DNA from: Brevundimonas subvibrioides
GTDB taxonomy: Bacteria; Pseudomonadota; Alphaproteobacteria; Caulobacterales; Caulobacteraceae
DNA length: 64,000 bases
Direction of reading: 5' to 3'
NCBI RefSeq assembly: GCF_002280785.1
Contig: NZ_NCEQ01000007.1
Location: 434,001 to 498,000 of the forward strand
Part shown: piece by piece, positions 27,120 through 37,543 of the stretch
How the letters are laid out: every line of letters begins with the position of its first letter
How positions within the stretch are numbered: the stretch's first letter is position 1
The notes under the pieces: generated by a model
Told to the model about the DNA's origin: nothing
Databases searched by the model: none
Seen by the model: only the letters and a program-made list of their open reading frames with translations
Position numbers and translations under genes: made by a program

Positions 27120-29561
27120 TTAGAACTGGGTTGAGGTCGAGAAGCGGAAGGTTTCGGTCCGGTCGTAGTCTTCATTGCTCAGAATCTGGCTGAAATCGAA
27201 CCGGATCGGGCCCATCGGCGACTTCCAGTGGACGCTGAGACCGGCGGAGGCGCGCAGTGACAGGTCATCGGCGATGGAGGCGTCCGGCAGGCCGTTGGTT
27301 CCAAGGGTATAACGGTTGTCCAGAACCCCCAGGGTGCCGACGTCAGCAAACAGCGAGGTCTTGATGCCGTACTGGGCGGGCAGGCCGTTCGGCAGGGTCA
27401 GTTCGATGCTGCCCACGGCGTAGAAATTGCCGCCCAGCGCATCATTCGTTGCCAGATCGCGAGGCCCCATGCCGGCGTTCTCGAAGCCGCGGAAGCTGTT
27501 GCCGCCCTTGAAGAAGCGGTCGTTGATCCGCACGGCGTCGCCGCTCCAGCCGGACACATAGCCGGACGAGCCCGCCACGGTGACGATCCAGCTCGGGGTG
27601 ATGCCGTAGTAGAGGGTCGCGTCGACCTCGGTCTTCACATAGTTCACATCGCCGCCGAGACCCGCGAAGTCCTGGCGGATCGAGCCGGTCCAGCCGCGCG
27701 TGGCGCGCACCGGGTCATTTCGGCGATCGACCAGCAGGGTGTAGCCGACCGACGAGTTCAGCGAGGCGCCGACCTGTTCGCACAGGGCCGACGAGCCGAC
27801 ACCGCTGACGTCGCAGTAGCCGATCGGCACCAGGATCTCGTCGTCCTTGATGAAGTAGCGCGTCGACAGACGGCTGTAGCCGTTCAGCGGGTAGGTCAGA
27901 CGCACGCCTGCGCCGGTCGAGCGATAGTCGAACGACGACTCCTGCTGGAAATCGTAGCGCGAGTGGAACAGGTCAAAGCCCGCGCCGACGTCACGGCCCA
28001 GGAACCGGGGCTCGGTGAAGCGGAAATCGATCTGCTGGCGCAGCGAGCCCCATTCGACGCGGGCGACCACGTTCTGGCCCCGGCCGCGGAAGTTGCGTTC
28101 CGAAATGCCCAGGTTGACCACGAAGCTGTCGACGGAGCTGAAGCCCGCGCCGACGGACAATTCGCCTGTCGGCTGTTCCTCGACGGTGACATTGACGATC
28201 GAACGGTCCGGCGCGGCGCCGCGGGTCTCATCGACCGTGACTTCCTTGAAGAAGCCCAGCGCCCGCAGATTGTTGCGCGACCGCTCCAGCAGGGTGCGGT
28301 TGAAGGCGTCGCCTTCGGTAAGCATCAGCTCGCGCCGGATCACCGGGTCGATGGTGCGGGTGTTGCCGATGACATTGATGCGATCGACGTAGACACGCTG
28401 GCCTTCAGAGACGTTGAACGTGACGTCGATGGCGTCGGTCTCGGGATTCGGACGATAGGTCGGGTTGATGTCGACGAAGGCGTAGCCCGCCGAGCCCGCC
28501 GCGAAGGTCAGGGCGTCGACCGAGCTCTCGATCTTGTCGCTCTCGTACAGGTCGCCGGTCCGGATCGGCAGCAGCAGTTCCAGGAAGTCCGCGTTCAGGC
28601 GGTCGTTCTCGGTCACGACCTGGATGTCGCCGAAGTTGTACTTGTCACCCTCCTCGACCGTCAGGGTCATGGCGAAGGCGCTGTCGTCCGGCGCCAGTTC
28701 GGCCACGGCCGAGGTGATGCGGAAGTCGTAGTAGCCCCGGTTCGTATAGAATTTCCGCAGCTGCTCGCGATCGTAATCAAGGCGGCCGGGGTCGTAGTTG
28801 TCGTTCTTGGTGAACAGCCGCCACCACTGCGTCTGCTTGGTCACCATGACCTCGCGCAGCTCGCTGTCGGAGAAGGCGTCATTGCCCAGGAAGGTGATCG
28901 ACTGGACGCCTGTCTCCGGGCCCTCGTCGATCTCGAAGATCAGATCGACGCGGTTCTGTTCCAGCTGGACCAGCTTGGGCGTCACGTTCGCCGAGATACG
29001 GCCCGACAGACGATACAGTTCAATGATCTTGCCCACATCCTCCTGGACCCGGGCGCGGGTGTAGATGCCGCGCGGCGCGATGGTCACTTCCTCGCGCAGC
29101 TTGTCCTCGCTGATCGCGCCATTCCCCTCGAACACGACCTGGTTGATGATCGGGTTCTCGACGATGCGGACGACCAGGTCGCCGTTCGGCTGCAGGCCGA
29201 TCTGGACGTCGGCGAACAGCTGGGTGCGCGTCAGGGTGCGGATCGCGACGTCCAGGATCACCGGGTCGATGGTGTCGCCCGGCTGGATCGGCAGGTAGGA
29301 CAGGACCGTGGTCTGGTCGATGCGCTGGTTGCCCTGAACCAGGATGCGGTTGACCACTCCGGTCTCGGACGGGGCCGTCTGGGCCGCCGGCGCGGCGATC
29401 TGGCCGGGCTGGATGGCCGGCGCCGGCGCGGTCTGCGCCAGGGCCGGCGTCCCCGCGACGAGCGCCAGAAGGCTGGCCGTGGCCACGCAGGTCCTGCGCA
29501 GGTTGCGGTCGCCCGTATTCGATGCGGCGCGGAGGTCGTTCAGGATCATGCGGGAAACCAT
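27120..29561 (-). CDS. bamA: Outer membrane protein assembly factor BamA
   Basis: The roughly 813-residue protein has a signal peptide (ATASLLALVAGTPALA), five POTRA domains (about 70-430: R-I-L-V-Q-G-N-Q-R-I, Q-V-V-F-E-G-N-G-A-I and so on) and a C-terminal 16-strand barrel ending in Phe. The lid-lock motif R-G-W (V-R-A-T-R-G-W) and G-G-N-S-F-R-G-F are visible, with M-G-P-I-R-F-D-F near the end. It inserts barrel proteins into the outer membrane. Start choice is uncertain: ATG 29561 is used, and 29549 is equally possible; neither has a clear Shine-Dalgarno sequence. Confidence 0.95.
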   Translation of the reverse strand: MVSRMILNDLRAASNTGDRNLRRTCVATASLLALVAGTPALAQTAPAPAIQPGQIAAPAAQTAPSETGVVNRILVQGNQRIDQTTVLSYLPIQPGDTIDPVILDVAIRTLTRTQLFADVQIGLQPNGDLVVRIVENPIINQVVFEGNGAISEDKLREEVTIAPRGIYTRARVQEDVGKIIELYRLSGRISANVTPKLVQLEQNRVDLIFEIDEGPETGVQSITFLGNDAFSDSELREVMVTKQTQWWRLFTKNDNYDPGRLDYDREQLRKFYTNRGYYDFRITSAVAELAPDDSAFAMTLTVEEGDKYNFGDIQVVTENDRLNADFLELLLPIRTGDLYESDKIESSVDALTFAAGSAGYAFVDINPTYRPNPETDAIDVTFNVSEGQRVYVDRINVIGNTRTIDPVIRRELMLTEGDAFNRTLLERSRNNLRALGFFKEVTVDETRGAAPDRSIVNVTVEEQPTGELSVGAGFSSVDSFVVNLGISERNFRGRGQNVVARVEWGSLRQQIDFRFTEPRFLGRDVGAGFDLFHSRYDFQQESSFDYRSTGAGVRLTYPLNGYSRLSTRYFIKDDEILVPIGYCDVSGVGSSALCEQVGASLNSSVGYTLLVDRRNDPVRATRGWTGSIRQDFAGLGGDVNYVKTEVDATLYYGITPSWIVTVAGSSGYVSGWSGDAVRINDRFFKGGNSFRGFENAGMGPRDLATNDALGGNFYAVGSIELTLPNGLPAQYGIKTSLFADVGTLGVLDNRYTLGTNGLPDASIADDLSLRASAGLSVHWKSPMGPIRFDFSQILSNEDYDRTETFRFSTSTQF

Positions 29562-29578
29562 CGGGGGCTGGCGTAGGC

Positions 29579-30796
29579 TCAACTGACGAGCCCGCCGAGG
29601 AATTTGAACAGGTTCAACTTCTGCAGGTCGTTCCAGGTCGCGAACAACATCAATCCCGCCAGCAAAGCAAGACCGACCCGGTACCCCGCCTCCTGAACGA
29701 CGGCGGCAACGGGTTTCTTCGCCACAGCCTCATAGGCGTAGAAGACCAGATGTCCGCCATCCAGAACCGGGATGGGCAACAGGTTTAGAAAGCCGATTCC
29801 GATCGAAAGTATGGCGGCGAAGCTCGTCAGCGTCAGAAGCAGGTTCAACACGGTCGCCACGGGATCGGGATTGGCGGCCACCGCCGCGTTGGTCAGGGCC
29901 CCGGACGCCTTGGCGATGCCCAGCGGCCCGCTCAACTGATCGCCCGACTCACGGCCCGTGAATATCCGGCCCAGATAGGTCAGGGTGGTTCCCAGGATGT
30001 CGCCGGTCTCCTGGACGCCTCGGCCGACAGCCTCGACAGGGTTGTAGCGGACGTGACGGGTCTCGGCCGCCGTGGATGACAGGGCCAGGCCGATCCGGCC
30101 CACGCTGACACGGCCGGCAATGGGATCCGTTTCGACCCGCCGGATGGGCGTCGCGACCAGCTGCAGTTCCGATCCGGCGCGCTCGACGGTGAACTGAACG
30201 GCGTCGCCGGCCGACAGGCTGACCTTGCGCGTCACCTCGCCGGCGTCGGCGATCACGCGGCCATTGATGGCCGTGATCAGGTCACCAGCCTGAAATCCGG
30301 CGGCGGCGGCAGGCGACCCTGCCGTCACCTCGGCCACCCGGGCGGGGCGCAGATCCACCCCGAGCAGCGAGAACAGCAGGGTGAAGATGAAAATCGCGAG
30401 GATGAAATTCGCCGCCGGACCGGCGACGACGATCAGCATCCGCTGCCAGACCGGCTTGAAGTGGAAATAGTCGCGCTCGGCGCCGACACCGTCCCGCGCC
30501 ACGATCTCGGACTTCAGCGTATCGAGGCCCCGGCTGTCGGGTACGCTGGACGCATCCATGTCGCCGGAGAATTTCACATAGCCGCCCAGAGGCATCCAGC
30601 CGACGCGCCATTCGATGCCGTTCCGGTCGGTGCGGCTGAAAATGGCCTTGCCGAAGCCGATGGCGAATCGATCGACCTTCACGCCGAAGGCGCGCGCGAC
30701 CAGGAAGTGGCCCAGTTCGTGGATGGTGACGATGACCGTCAGCACCAGCAGGAACGGCACGATGTAGATCAGGGCCTGTCCCAGCGCGTTCAGCAT
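29579..30796 (-). CDS. rseP: RseP/MmpA-type site-2 intramembrane zinc protease
   Basis: The 405-residue polytopic protease has the zinc motif T-I-H-E-L-G-H (H26, E27, H30) in the first helix, a central PDZ domain (about 160-240) and the second metal motif L-P-I-P-V-L-D-G-G-H. It cuts transmembrane substrates after site-1 cleavage. The Caulobacter homologue MmpA processes the polarity factor PodJ, so a similar role is plausible here but not shown by sequence. It lies between dxr and bamA in the conserved envelope cluster. Confidence 0.93.
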   Translation of the reverse strand: MLNALGQALIYIVPFLLVLTVIVTIHELGHFLVARAFGVKVDRFAIGFGKAIFSRTDRNGIEWRVGWMPLGGYVKFSGDMDASSVPDSRGLDTLKSEIVARDGVGAERDYFHFKPVWQRMLIVVAGPAANFILAIFIFTLLFSLLGVDLRPARVAEVTAGSPAAAAGFQAGDLITAINGRVIADAGEVTRKVSLSAGDAVQFTVERAGSELQLVATPIRRVETDPIAGRVSVGRIGLALSSTAAETRHVRYNPVEAVGRGVQETGDILGTTLTYLGRIFTGRESGDQLSGPLGIAKASGALTNAAVAANPDPVATVLNLLLTLTSFAAILSIGIGFLNLLPIPVLDGGHLVFYAYEAVAKKPVAAVVQEAGYRVGLALLAGLMLFATWNDLQKLNLFKFLGGLVS

Positions 30797-30826
30797 GCCG
30801 TCTCCATTTCCGCTGAGCCGAAGGGA

Positions 30827-32023
30827 TCAGGCGGCGAGCGCCAGATCCCCGACGATTTCGATCGCGACCCGGCGGGCGCGAGCATCGAGCGCGAGAGCGC
30901 CGGCGCAGGCATCGTCGAAATCGGCATCCGCCCCCGTCCTCGTCATCCGATCAAGCGTTTCGGCGACGACTGCGGCAATATTGAGAAAGGCCAGACGGCG
31001 GTCAAGGAAGGCCAGGGCGGCGACCTCGTTGGCGGCGTTGAAGATCGTCGGCGCTCCCCTGCCCGCCTCGAGCGCCTCGCGCGCCAGGCGCAGGGACGGA
31101 AACCGCTCCGGATCGGGCGCCTCAAAGGTCAGCCGACCCAGGGCGGCGAGGTCCAGCTTCGGCGCCGGCCAGGCCATCCGGTCGGGCCAGGCCAGGGCGT
31201 AGGCGATCGGGGTCTTCATGTCCGGCGGCCCCATCTGGGCCAGGGTCGAGCCGTCGATGAACTCGACCAGGCTGTGAATGATCGATTCGGGGTGGACGAC
31301 GACATCGATGCGATCGGCCGGCATGTCGAACAGATAGGCCGCCTCGATCATCTCCAGGCCCTTGTTGGCCATGGTGGCGCTGTCGACCGAAATCTTGGCC
31401 CCCATGCTCCAGTTCGGGTGAGCCACGGCCTGTTCCGGGGTCATTGAGGCCATGTCAGCGCGCGAGGCCTGGCGGAACGGGCCGCCGGACGCTGTCAGGA
31501 TCAGCCTGGAGACCCGTTCGGGCGCCTCGGCCGGGAAGACCTGGAAGATGGCGGAATGCTCGGAATCGACCGGAAGCAACCGGCCTCCGCTCGCCTTGAC
31601 CCGCTCGATCAGGGCCGAGCCGCAGCAGACGAGACTTTCCTTGTTGGCCAGGGCCAGGGTCGCTCCCGTCGCGGCGGCGGCCCAGGCGGACTTCAGCCCT
31701 GCGGCGCCGACGATCGCGGCCATGACAAGGTCTGCCGGTCGCGTCGCCGCCTCGACCACGGCCGCCTCTCCCGCCGCCACCGCGATGCCGGTCCCGGTCA
31801 ACGCCGCGCGCAGCGCTTCCAGCCTGTTTGGATCGGCCGTGACGGCCACGGCGGGACGCCAGCGGCGCGCCTGTTCGGCCAGCCGCTCGATATTGTTTCC
31901 GCCGGTCAGGGCGACGACCTCAAAGGCCCCTGTCCCGGCCGCCTCCGCCTGATCCATCAGGTCCAGCGTCGAGGCGCCGACGGAGCCCGTGGACCCCAGC
32001 ACGGTCACGCGGCGCCGGATCAC
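30827..32023 (-). CDS. dxr: 1-deoxy-D-xylulose 5-phosphate reductoisomerase
   Basis: The 398-residue enzyme makes methylerythritol phosphate, the committed step of the MEP isoprenoid pathway. Motifs: [12 protein letters not shown] (NADPH), [20 protein letters not shown] and T-A-S-G-G-P-F, then P-N-W-x-M-G-x-K-I-x-V-D-S-A-T-M-x-N-K-G-L-E. The start is GTG overlapping the cdsA stop (GTGA, 32020-32023); no ATG is suitably placed. It feeds the undecaprenyl pathway started by the adjacent uppS. Confidence 0.95.
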   Translation of the reverse strand: MIRRRVTVLGSTGSVGASTLDLMDQAEAAGTGAFEVVALTGGNNIERLAEQARRWRPAVAVTADPNRLEALRAALTGTGIAVAAGEAAVVEAATRPADLVMAAIVGAAGLKSAWAAAATGATLALANKESLVCCGSALIERVKASGGRLLPVDSEHSAIFQVFPAEAPERVSRLILTASGGPFRQASRADMASMTPEQAVAHPNWSMGAKISVDSATMANKGLEMIEAAYLFDMPADRIDVVVHPESIIHSLVEFIDGSTLAQMGPPDMKTPIAYALAWPDRMAWPAPKLDLAALGRLTFEAPDPERFPSLRLAREALEAGRGAPTIFNAANEVAALAFLDRRLAFLNIAAVVAETLDRMTRTGADADFDDACAGALALDARARRVAIEIVGDLALAA

Positions 32024-32838
32024 GCGCCCGCGCCGAAATAGTTGGCCAGGACCCGTCCGACGGCGACGACCACGATGGCGAACATCAGCCCGTCCACCCG
32101 ATCCATCAGACCGCCGTGTCCCGGAATCAGGTTTCCCGCGTCCTTGACCCCGAACCGACGCTTCAGAGCAGATTCCCACAGGTCGCCGGCCATGGTCGCC
32201 AGGGCGGCGGCGAAGCCGAGCAGCGCGCTCCACCCCATCGAGCGCACGCCCGCCTCGGGCAGGGCCGACATGGCGGCGCCGGCCACGGTGCCCGCCAGCA
32301 GGCCGCCTATGAAACCGGACCAGGTCTTGTTGGGCGAGAACCGCGGCCACAGCTTCGGTCCTCCGACGGCGCTGCCGACCAGGAAGGCCACGATATCCGA
32401 CGCCCAGGCGACCACGAAGGCCAGCGTGACCCAGTAGAAGCCGATCGCCGTGTTCCCGTCCCGCAGCCAGATCAGCAGCAGGGCCGGCCAGCCGAGGTAC
32501 AGGACGCCGTAGGCCGCATCGATGCCGGACTGTCCGCGCGCCCTCGCGAACAGGCCTGCCGCAGCGCCGCCGAAAACCAGCAGCACCAGGCTGAAGGACA
32601 CCGCCTCGTTCGGATTGGACAGCAGTGTGGCCACCAGCGCCAGGGCGACGGCGGCCGCGACCGCCTTCCAGTCGGACGGCGCGCTCATCCTGGCCCATTC
32701 CATGGACAGGACGACACAGGCGATCAGCAGGACGCCGAGAATCCAGGGTCCGCCAAACCAGACGGCCAGCATGGCCAGCGGCGCCAGAACGATGGCCGAG
32801 GCGGCGCGCAGGCCCATGTCGCGCACCTTGAACGCCAT
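32020..32838 (-). CDS. cdsA: Phosphatidate cytidylyltransferase
   Basis: The 272-residue polytopic enzyme activates phosphatidate with CTP to CDP-diacylglycerol. About seven membrane helices are visible. The signature lies near the C-terminus: S-x-x-K-R-x-x-x-x-K-D-x-x-x-x-I-P-G-H-G-G-x-x-D-R-x-D ([11 protein letters not shown] ... [11 protein letters not shown]). The ATG at 32838 was chosen because it overlaps the uppS stop (TGATG) and begins just before the first helix. Confidence 0.94.
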   Translation of the reverse strand: MAFKVRDMGLRAASAIVLAPLAMLAVWFGGPWILGVLLIACVVLSMEWARMSAPSDWKAVAAAVALALVATLLSNPNEAVSFSLVLLVFGGAAAGLFARARGQSGIDAAYGVLYLGWPALLLIWLRDGNTAIGFYWVTLAFVVAWASDIVAFLVGSAVGGPKLWPRFSPNKTWSGFIGGLLAGTVAGAAMSALPEAGVRSMGWSALLGFAAALATMAGDLWESALKRRFGVKDAGNLIPGHGGLMDRVDGLMFAIVVVAVGRVLANYFGAGA

Positions 32839-33593
32839 CAGCTGACCGCGAGCGCCGGCTCGACCGCAATCGCGCCGAACCGTCGGTCGCGCTGCCGGTA
32901 CTGGCCCACCGCATCGGCCAGGGCCTCGGCCCCGTAGTCGGGCCACAGCACGTCCTGATAAACCAGCTCGGCATAGGCCGCCTCCCACAGGAGGAAGTTG
33001 GACAGCCTCTGCTCGCCCGAGGTGCGCACGATCAGGTCCACTGGCGGTCCGCCCGCGGTGGACAGGCCCAGACCCAGGGTCGTTTCATCCAGAGGCCCGG
33101 TGGCCTGGCCGGCCAGCAGCCGATCCACATAGGCCTGGGCCGCATCAACGATGTCCGCCCGGCCGCCGTAGTTGAACGCGACCTGCAACAGGAAGCGGCT
33201 GTTGTGCGCCGTCGACCGCTCGGCGCGTTCGACGATGGCCGCGATGTCTGCGGGCAGTCCGGTCCGGCGACCCAGGACGCGCACCCGCACGCCCTCCCGC
33301 TCCAGCCGGGCCAGGTCGCTGGCCACATAGGACCGCACCAGTCCCATCAGATCGGAGACCTCATCGGCCGGACGCCGCCAGTTCTCGGTCGAGAAGCCGA
33401 AAACCGTCAGGCATTCGATGCCAAAGGCCGGCGCCGCCTGGACGGTGCGTTTCAGCGCCTGGACACCCTCGCGATGACCCATGGCCCGGGGCAGACCGCG
33501 AGCCTGAGCCCAGCGACCGTTGCCGTCCATGATCAGTGCGACATGCCGGGGCCCCGCTTCAGGGGCTGGCGCGCCGCCGGAGGGGGCCGTCAT
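32838..33593 (-). CDS. uppS: Undecaprenyl diphosphate synthase (cis-prenyltransferase)
   Basis: The 251-residue enzyme extends farnesyl diphosphate to the C55 carrier used for peptidoglycan and O-polysaccharide. Motifs: [12 protein letters not shown] (catalytic Asp), [24 protein letters not shown] and [14 protein letters not shown]. The start at 33593 avoids an N-terminal stretch unlike the family. It lies 34 bp after frr. Confidence 0.95.
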   Translation of the reverse strand: MTAPSGGAPAPEAGPRHVALIMDGNGRWAQARGLPRAMGHREGVQALKRTVQAAPAFGIECLTVFGFSTENWRRPADEVSDLMGLVRSYVASDLARLEREGVRVRVLGRRTGLPADIAAIVERAERSTAHNSRFLLQVAFNYGGRADIVDAAQAYVDRLLAGQATGPLDETTLGLGLSTAGGPPVDLIVRTSGEQRLSNFLLWEAAYAELVYQDVLWPDYGAEALADAVGQYRQRDRRFGAIAVEPALAVS

Positions 33594-33627
33594 CCGATAT
33601 CCGTTCTGTCGAGGCTTGAGGGAGGCC

Positions 33628-34185
33628 TCAAACCTGCATGATCTCAACTTCCTTGGTCTTCAAGGTCTCGTCGATGCGCTTGATGGCCGCGTCCGTGTCC
33701 TTCTGGACCTCGGTTTCCATCTTCTTCTGCTCGTCCTGGCTGATGTCGCCCGCCTTCTCGGCCTTCTTGAGGTCGTCGTTGGCGTCGCGTCGCACGTTGC
33801 GCACGGAGATCTTCTGCGTTTCGGCGTATTTGCTGGCCAGCTTGGCCAGGTCCTTGCGCCGCTCCTCGGTCAGGGGCGGCACGGGGATGCGCAGGGTCTG
33901 GCCGTCGACGATGGGGTTCAGGCCCAGACCGGCGGCGCGGATGGCCTTCTCGACCGGTCCGACCATCGTCTTGTCCCAGACGCTGACCGAGATCATGCGC
34001 GGCTCGGGCACGCTGATCGCCGCCACGGCGTTCAGCGGCGACGAGGAACCGTAGGCCTGCACCTGGACGGGATCGAGCAGGCCAGCATTGGCGCGGCCGG
34101 TGCGCAGGCCCTGGAATTCTTCCTTCAGCGAGGACACAGCCTTGTCCATACGGTCGCGATAGGTCTTCAGATCAGGCTTGGCCAT
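33628..34185 (-). CDS. frr: Ribosome recycling factor
   Basis: The 185-residue protein splits post-termination ribosomes with EF-G. The L-x-x-E-F-x-x-L-R-T-G-R-A helix, the small second domain ([14 protein letters not shown]) and the C-terminal three-helix bundle ([13 protein letters not shown]) are intact, at the usual family length. It lies 27 bp after pyrH. Confidence 0.96.
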   Translation of the reverse strand: MAKPDLKTYRDRMDKAVSSLKEEFQGLRTGRANAGLLDPVQVQAYGSSSPLNAVAAISVPEPRMISVSVWDKTMVGPVEKAIRAAGLGLNPIVDGQTLRIPVPPLTEERRKDLAKLASKYAETQKISVRNVRRDANDDLKKAEKAGDISQDEQKKMETEVQKDTDAAIKRIDETLKTKEVEIMQV

Positions 34186-34212
34186 CGGGGTCTCCTCATT
34201 CTTGGTCTTGTC

Positions 34213-34959
34213 TCAGGCGGCGTTGGGCGGAGCGTCACTGATCACCGTGAACGTTCCCTTGCCTTTCAGCACCTTGCGTAGTGAATCTTCCTCGCGGATC
34301 GAGAACACCACAATCGGAATCTTGGACTCGCGCATCAGGGCGATGGCGGCGGCGTCCATGACCTTCAGGTTCTGCGACAGCACGTCCTGATAGGTCAGGT
34401 GGTCGTAGCGGGTCGCGGTCTTGTCCTTCTTCGGGTCAGCGGAATACACGCCGTCCACGGAAGTTCCCTTCAGCAGGGCGTCGCAGCCCATCTCGGCGGC
34501 GCGCAGGGCGGCGGCCGTGTCGGTGGTGAAATAGGGGTTGCCGGTGCCGGCGGCGAAGATCACCACCCGACCCTTTTCCATGTGGCGCACGGCGCGACGA
34601 CGGATGTAGGGCTCGGCGATCGCGGCCATCGGGATGGCGCTCTGCACCCGGGTGTCGACGCCGATCTTCTCCAGGGCGTTCTGCATGGCCAGGGCGTTCA
34701 TGACTGTGGCCAGCATGCCCATGTAGTCGGCGCTGGCGCGTTCCATGTCCGCGGCCGCCGTCGACAGCCCACGGAAGATGTTGCCGCCGCCGATCACGAG
34801 GCAGACCTGGGTCCCGCCCTTGACCACCCGGGCGATGGCCGCGGCCACGGTATCGACCGTGTGCATGTCGATGCCATACCCCTGCTCACCCATCAGGACC
34901 TCGCCCGAGACCTTGAGCAGCACCTTCTTGTATCGCAGGGGGGCGCTGTCAGCGGGCAT
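34213..34959 (-). CDS. pyrH: Uridylate kinase
   Basis: The 248-residue amino acid kinase-fold enzyme phosphorylates UMP to UDP. It has [35 protein letters not shown] and [18 protein letters not shown]. It supplies the UTP later used by CTP synthase and UDP-sugar pathways. A hairpin lies between it and tsf upstream. Confidence 0.96.
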   Translation of the reverse strand: MPADSAPLRYKKVLLKVSGEVLMGEQGYGIDMHTVDTVAAAIARVVKGGTQVCLVIGGGNIFRGLSTAAADMERASADYMGMLATVMNALAMQNALEKIGVDTRVQSAIPMAAIAEPYIRRRAVRHMEKGRVVIFAAGTGNPYFTTDTAAALRAAEMGCDALLKGTSVDGVYSADPKKDKTATRYDHLTYQDVLSQNLKVMDAAAIALMRESKIPIVVFSIREEDSLRKVLKGKGTFTVISDAPPNAA

Positions 34960-35003
34960 GGGGGTCTCGTTTCACGGGAATCGGGCGGTCCTTTATAGAC
35001 GAA

Positions 35004-35035
35004 GGGCGCGTCCGGCTTCAAAGCCGAACGCGCCC
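35004..35035 (-). terminator. Hairpin between tsf and pyrH (weak terminator or attenuator)
   Basis: GGGCGCG (35004-35010) pairs with CGCGCCC (35029-35035) and the inner CGGCTT with AAGCCG, with one mismatch. In the minus-strand transcript it lies about 24 nt past the tsf stop. The sequence after it (TTCGTCTAT) is only weakly T-rich, so partial termination lowering pyrH relative to tsf is more likely than a full stop. Confidence 0.45.
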
Positions 35036-35058
35036 CGATAGTCACTCAGTATGTATGG

Positions 35059-36003
35059 TTAGGCTTTCGGAGCCATCATCGAGGCCACTTCCGAAGCGAA
35101 GTCCGGGCCCTCAATCTTCTCCACGCCCTCGCCCAGAGCCAGGCGGACGAAGCCGGCCAGGTGCAGGCCAGGAGCGCCCAGTTCCTTGCCCGTGTCGGCG
35201 ACCAGCTGTTCGATGGTCACGTCCGGGTTCATCACGAACGGCTGCTTGGTCAGCACCACGTCCCTCTGGAACTTGTTGATCTGGCCTTCCACGATCTTGG
35301 CGATCATGGCTTCCGGCTTGCCTTCTTCCTTGGCCTTTTCGGTCAGGACCGAGCGTTCCTTCTCGACGGCGGCCGGGTCCAGATCGTCCGTGTTCAGCGA
35401 CAGCGGAGCTGTCGCGGCCACGTGCATGGCGATCTTGCGGCCCAGTTCGCGCAGGGCGACCTTGTCGCCGCCGCCGTGCAGGGCGACCAGCACGCCGATG
35501 CGGCCGAGGCCCGGTGCCACGGCGTTGTGGACGTAGGAGGCGACGACGCCTTCATCGACCGACAGGCGAGCCGCGCGACGCAGCTGCATGTTCTCACCGA
35601 TGGTCGCGATCATGTTGGTGACCTCGGCCTGGATGGTGTTGCCGTTTTCCAGCTCGGCGCCGTGCAGGGCCTCGACGGAGTGGTGCTCCAGGCCCTGCTG
35701 GGCGAAGGCCTTGGCGGCGTTCTGGAACAGCTCGTTACGGGCGACGAAGTCGGTTTCCGAGTTGAACTCGATGGCGGCGCCGATTTCGCCCTTGCCGTCT
35801 TCGCGGCTGGCGACGGCCACCAGGCCCTCGGCGGCGACGCGGTCGGCCTTCTTGGCGGCCTTGGACAGGCCCTTGGCGCGCAGCCAGTCGATCGCGGCGC
35901 TGATGTCGCCGTCGGTTTCCTGAAGCGCCTTCTTGCAGTCCATCATGCCGACGCCGGATTTGGCGCGCAGTTCCATGACGAGGGCGGCGGTGATCTCGGC
36001 CAT
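35059..36003 (-). CDS. tsf: Elongation factor Ts
   Basis: The 314-residue nucleotide exchange factor for EF-Tu begins [26 protein letters not shown], with the invariant T-D-F-V-A-R-N (S-E-T-D-F-V-A-R-N) and a core domain of two subdomains. Length is normal for alphaproteobacteria. It is paired with rpsB as nearly everywhere in bacteria. Confidence 0.96.
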   Translation of the reverse strand: MAEITAALVMELRAKSGVGMMDCKKALQETDGDISAAIDWLRAKGLSKAAKKADRVAAEGLVAVASREDGKGEIGAAIEFNSETDFVARNELFQNAAKAFAQQGLEHHSVEALHGAELENGNTIQAEVTNMIATIGENMQLRRAARLSVDEGVVASYVHNAVAPGLGRIGVLVALHGGGDKVALRELGRKIAMHVAATAPLSLNTDDLDPAAVEKERSVLTEKAKEEGKPEAMIAKIVEGQINKFQRDVVLTKQPFVMNPDVTIEQLVADTGKELGAPGLHLAGFVRLALGEGVEKIEGPDFASEVASMMAPKA

Positions 36004-36037
36004 TTCTGGTCTCCTGAGGTCTGTATCGAATGCATGA

Positions 36038-36062
36038 GCGGCCGGGGGATTACCCCGGCCGC
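36038..36062. other. Perfect 10-bp hairpin between rpsB and tsf
   Basis: GCGGCCGGGG (36038-36047) pairs with CCCCGGCCGC (36053-36062) around GATTA. There is no T-tract on the minus strand. Such hairpins between rpsB and tsf can tune the S2 to EF-Ts ratio; that role is inferred. Confidence 0.5.
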
Positions 36063-36104
36063 ATGTCAGTTTTGCGGACGGTCCGGATCGCCGGACCGAT
36101 CCGA

Positions 36105-37031
36105 TCAGGCTTCGGTCTTCTCGGCTTCGGCTGCCGGTTCAACGGCAGCAGGCTCCGCAGCAGCAGCCACTTCGGCAGCAGGCTCTTCAGCAGGCGTCTC
36201 TTCGCCCGACGCGGCCAGCATTTCCTCGGCGACAGCCTCGGCGCCCTCGGGGGCGAGATCGGCTTCGACCGGGGCCGAGGCCTCGGCCAGCATCGGCTCG
36301 ACGGGGTTTTCCATCGCGCCCAGGTCGACGCCGGAGTTCGCGGCGCCGGCGGCGAGACCGTCCAGGACGGCGTCGGCGATCAGGTCGCAATAGGTCTGGA
36401 TGGCGCGCGCGGCGTCATCGTTGCCCGGGATCGGATAGGTGATGCCGTCGGGATCCGAGTTGGTGTCCAGGATCGCGATGATCGGGATGTTCAGCTTGCG
36501 GGCCTCGAGGATCGCGATCGCTTCCTTGTTGGTGTCGATCACGAACATGATGTCGGGGATGGAACCCATGTCCTTGATGCCGCCCAGGGAAAGCTCCAGC
36601 TTTTCCTTTTCACGCTCGAGGGTCAGCAGTTCCTTCTTGACCCGGCCTTCGCCGCCGCGCTCCAGCAGGCCTTCCAGCTCGCGCAGGCGGGCGATCGAGC
36701 CCGACACGGTGCGCCAGTTGGTCAGGGTGCCGCCGAGCCAGCGGTTGTTCATGTAATACTGGGCGCAACGCTTGGCGGCCTCGGCGACGGGCTCTGCGGC
36801 CTGGCGCTTGGTGCCGACGAACAGGACGCGACCGCCCTTGGCGGCGACTTCGCGCACGGCCACCAGAGCCTGGTGGAACAGCGGCATCGTCTGCGACAGG
36901 TCGATGATGTGGATGTTGGAGCGCGAGCCGAAGATGTAGCGTTCCATCTTCGGGTTCCACCGGTGCGTCTGGTGGCCGAAGTGGGCGCCTGCTTCGAGCA
37001 GGGTGCGCATGGAGAAGTCAGGCAGAGCCAT
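36105..37031 (-). CDS. rpsB: 30S ribosomal protein S2
   Basis: The 308-residue protein starts [28 protein letters not shown], the S2 signature. It keeps [10 protein letters not shown] and the late [10 protein letters not shown]. The final 65 or so residues form an acidic Ala/Glu/Pro-rich extension absent from Escherichia coli S2 but usual in Caulobacterales and relatives. AAGGA precedes the ATG. A candidate promoter lies about 125 bp upstream. Confidence 0.96.
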   Translation of the reverse strand: MALPDFSMRTLLEAGAHFGHQTHRWNPKMERYIFGSRSNIHIIDLSQTMPLFHQALVAVREVAAKGGRVLFVGTKRQAAEPVAEAAKRCAQYYMNNRWLGGTLTNWRTVSGSIARLRELEGLLERGGEGRVKKELLTLEREKEKLELSLGGIKDMGSIPDIMFVIDTNKEAIAILEARKLNIPIIAILDTNSDPDGITYPIPGNDDAARAIQTYCDLIADAVLDGLAAGAANSGVDLGAMENPVEPMLAEASAPVEADLAPEGAEAVAEEMLAASGEETPAEEPAAEVAAAAEPAAVEPAAEAEKTEA

Positions 37032-37154
37032 CTTTGGAAGTCCTTTTTCCGATTATTCCGCCGCAGACGGTGAAAGGACCGGATGGTCCCTCGGAACGGA
37101 GCGCTTCAGGATGTCTCCCCGAAACGCGCCACGCCTGCGTGTGAAGTGGGCGGG

Positions 37155-37183
37155 CTTCTAGTCGGGATGGGCGGAAAAGGCAA
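37155..37183 (-). promoter_or_regulatory. Candidate rpsB promoter
   Basis: On the minus strand TTGCCT (37178-37183) is followed after 16-17 bp by CTAGAAG (37155-37161), similar to the Caulobacter housekeeping pattern. It falls in the only gap between the upstream small membrane protein gene and rpsB, implying a leader of about 115 nt that could host S2 autoregulation. Confidence 0.4.
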
Positions 37184-37189
37184 GCGAGA

Positions 37190-37543
37190 TCAGGTCGGCT
37201 CAGCAAACCTTATAGAAATCCAATCATTCACGATTGCGAGCAGAATACAGACGCCAGCAGAAATGAAAGCGCGTTTCCATGCGCCTTCCCACTGCGACCG
37301 CCCGCGTCGTCTGATCGAGAGGCGCGGCGGCATTCGCATCTCGTCATTTGGATAAATCTCTGACGGCACCGAAGAAAACAATCCAACCAAGAACACGGTC
37401 GGTGTCAAACCGCCAAAGAACCGGCCGCCAGGCCAGAGAGGTTGAAGAAGGACTGGGCAGACCAGAGCCAACACTCCTGCAAGCCACCAGACCCAAGCAG
37501 GTGGCTCGTACTCGGGCGGCAAAGAACGGCCCTCATCGTCCAT
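37190..37543 (-). CDS. Small two-span membrane protein, hypothetical
   Basis: The 117-residue ORF begins [17 protein letters not shown] and has a first hydrophobic segment (WVWWLAGVLALVCPVLLQPL), a loop with G-L-T-P-T-V-F-L-V-G-L, a basic stretch (R-L-S-I-R-R-R-G-R) and a C-terminal helix (AFISAGVCILLAIVNDW). I do not recognise the family. Its ATG overlaps the dnaE stop as TGATG (37541-37545), so it is probably the last gene of the sidA-dnaE transcript. Composition of the 3' half is less GC-rich than dnaE. Confidence 0.65.
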   Translation of the reverse strand: MDDEGRSLPPEYEPPAWVWWLAGVLALVCPVLLQPLWPGGRFFGGLTPTVFLVGLFSSVPSEIYPNDEMRMPPRLSIRRRGRSQWEGAWKRAFISAGVCILLAIVNDWISIRFAEPT

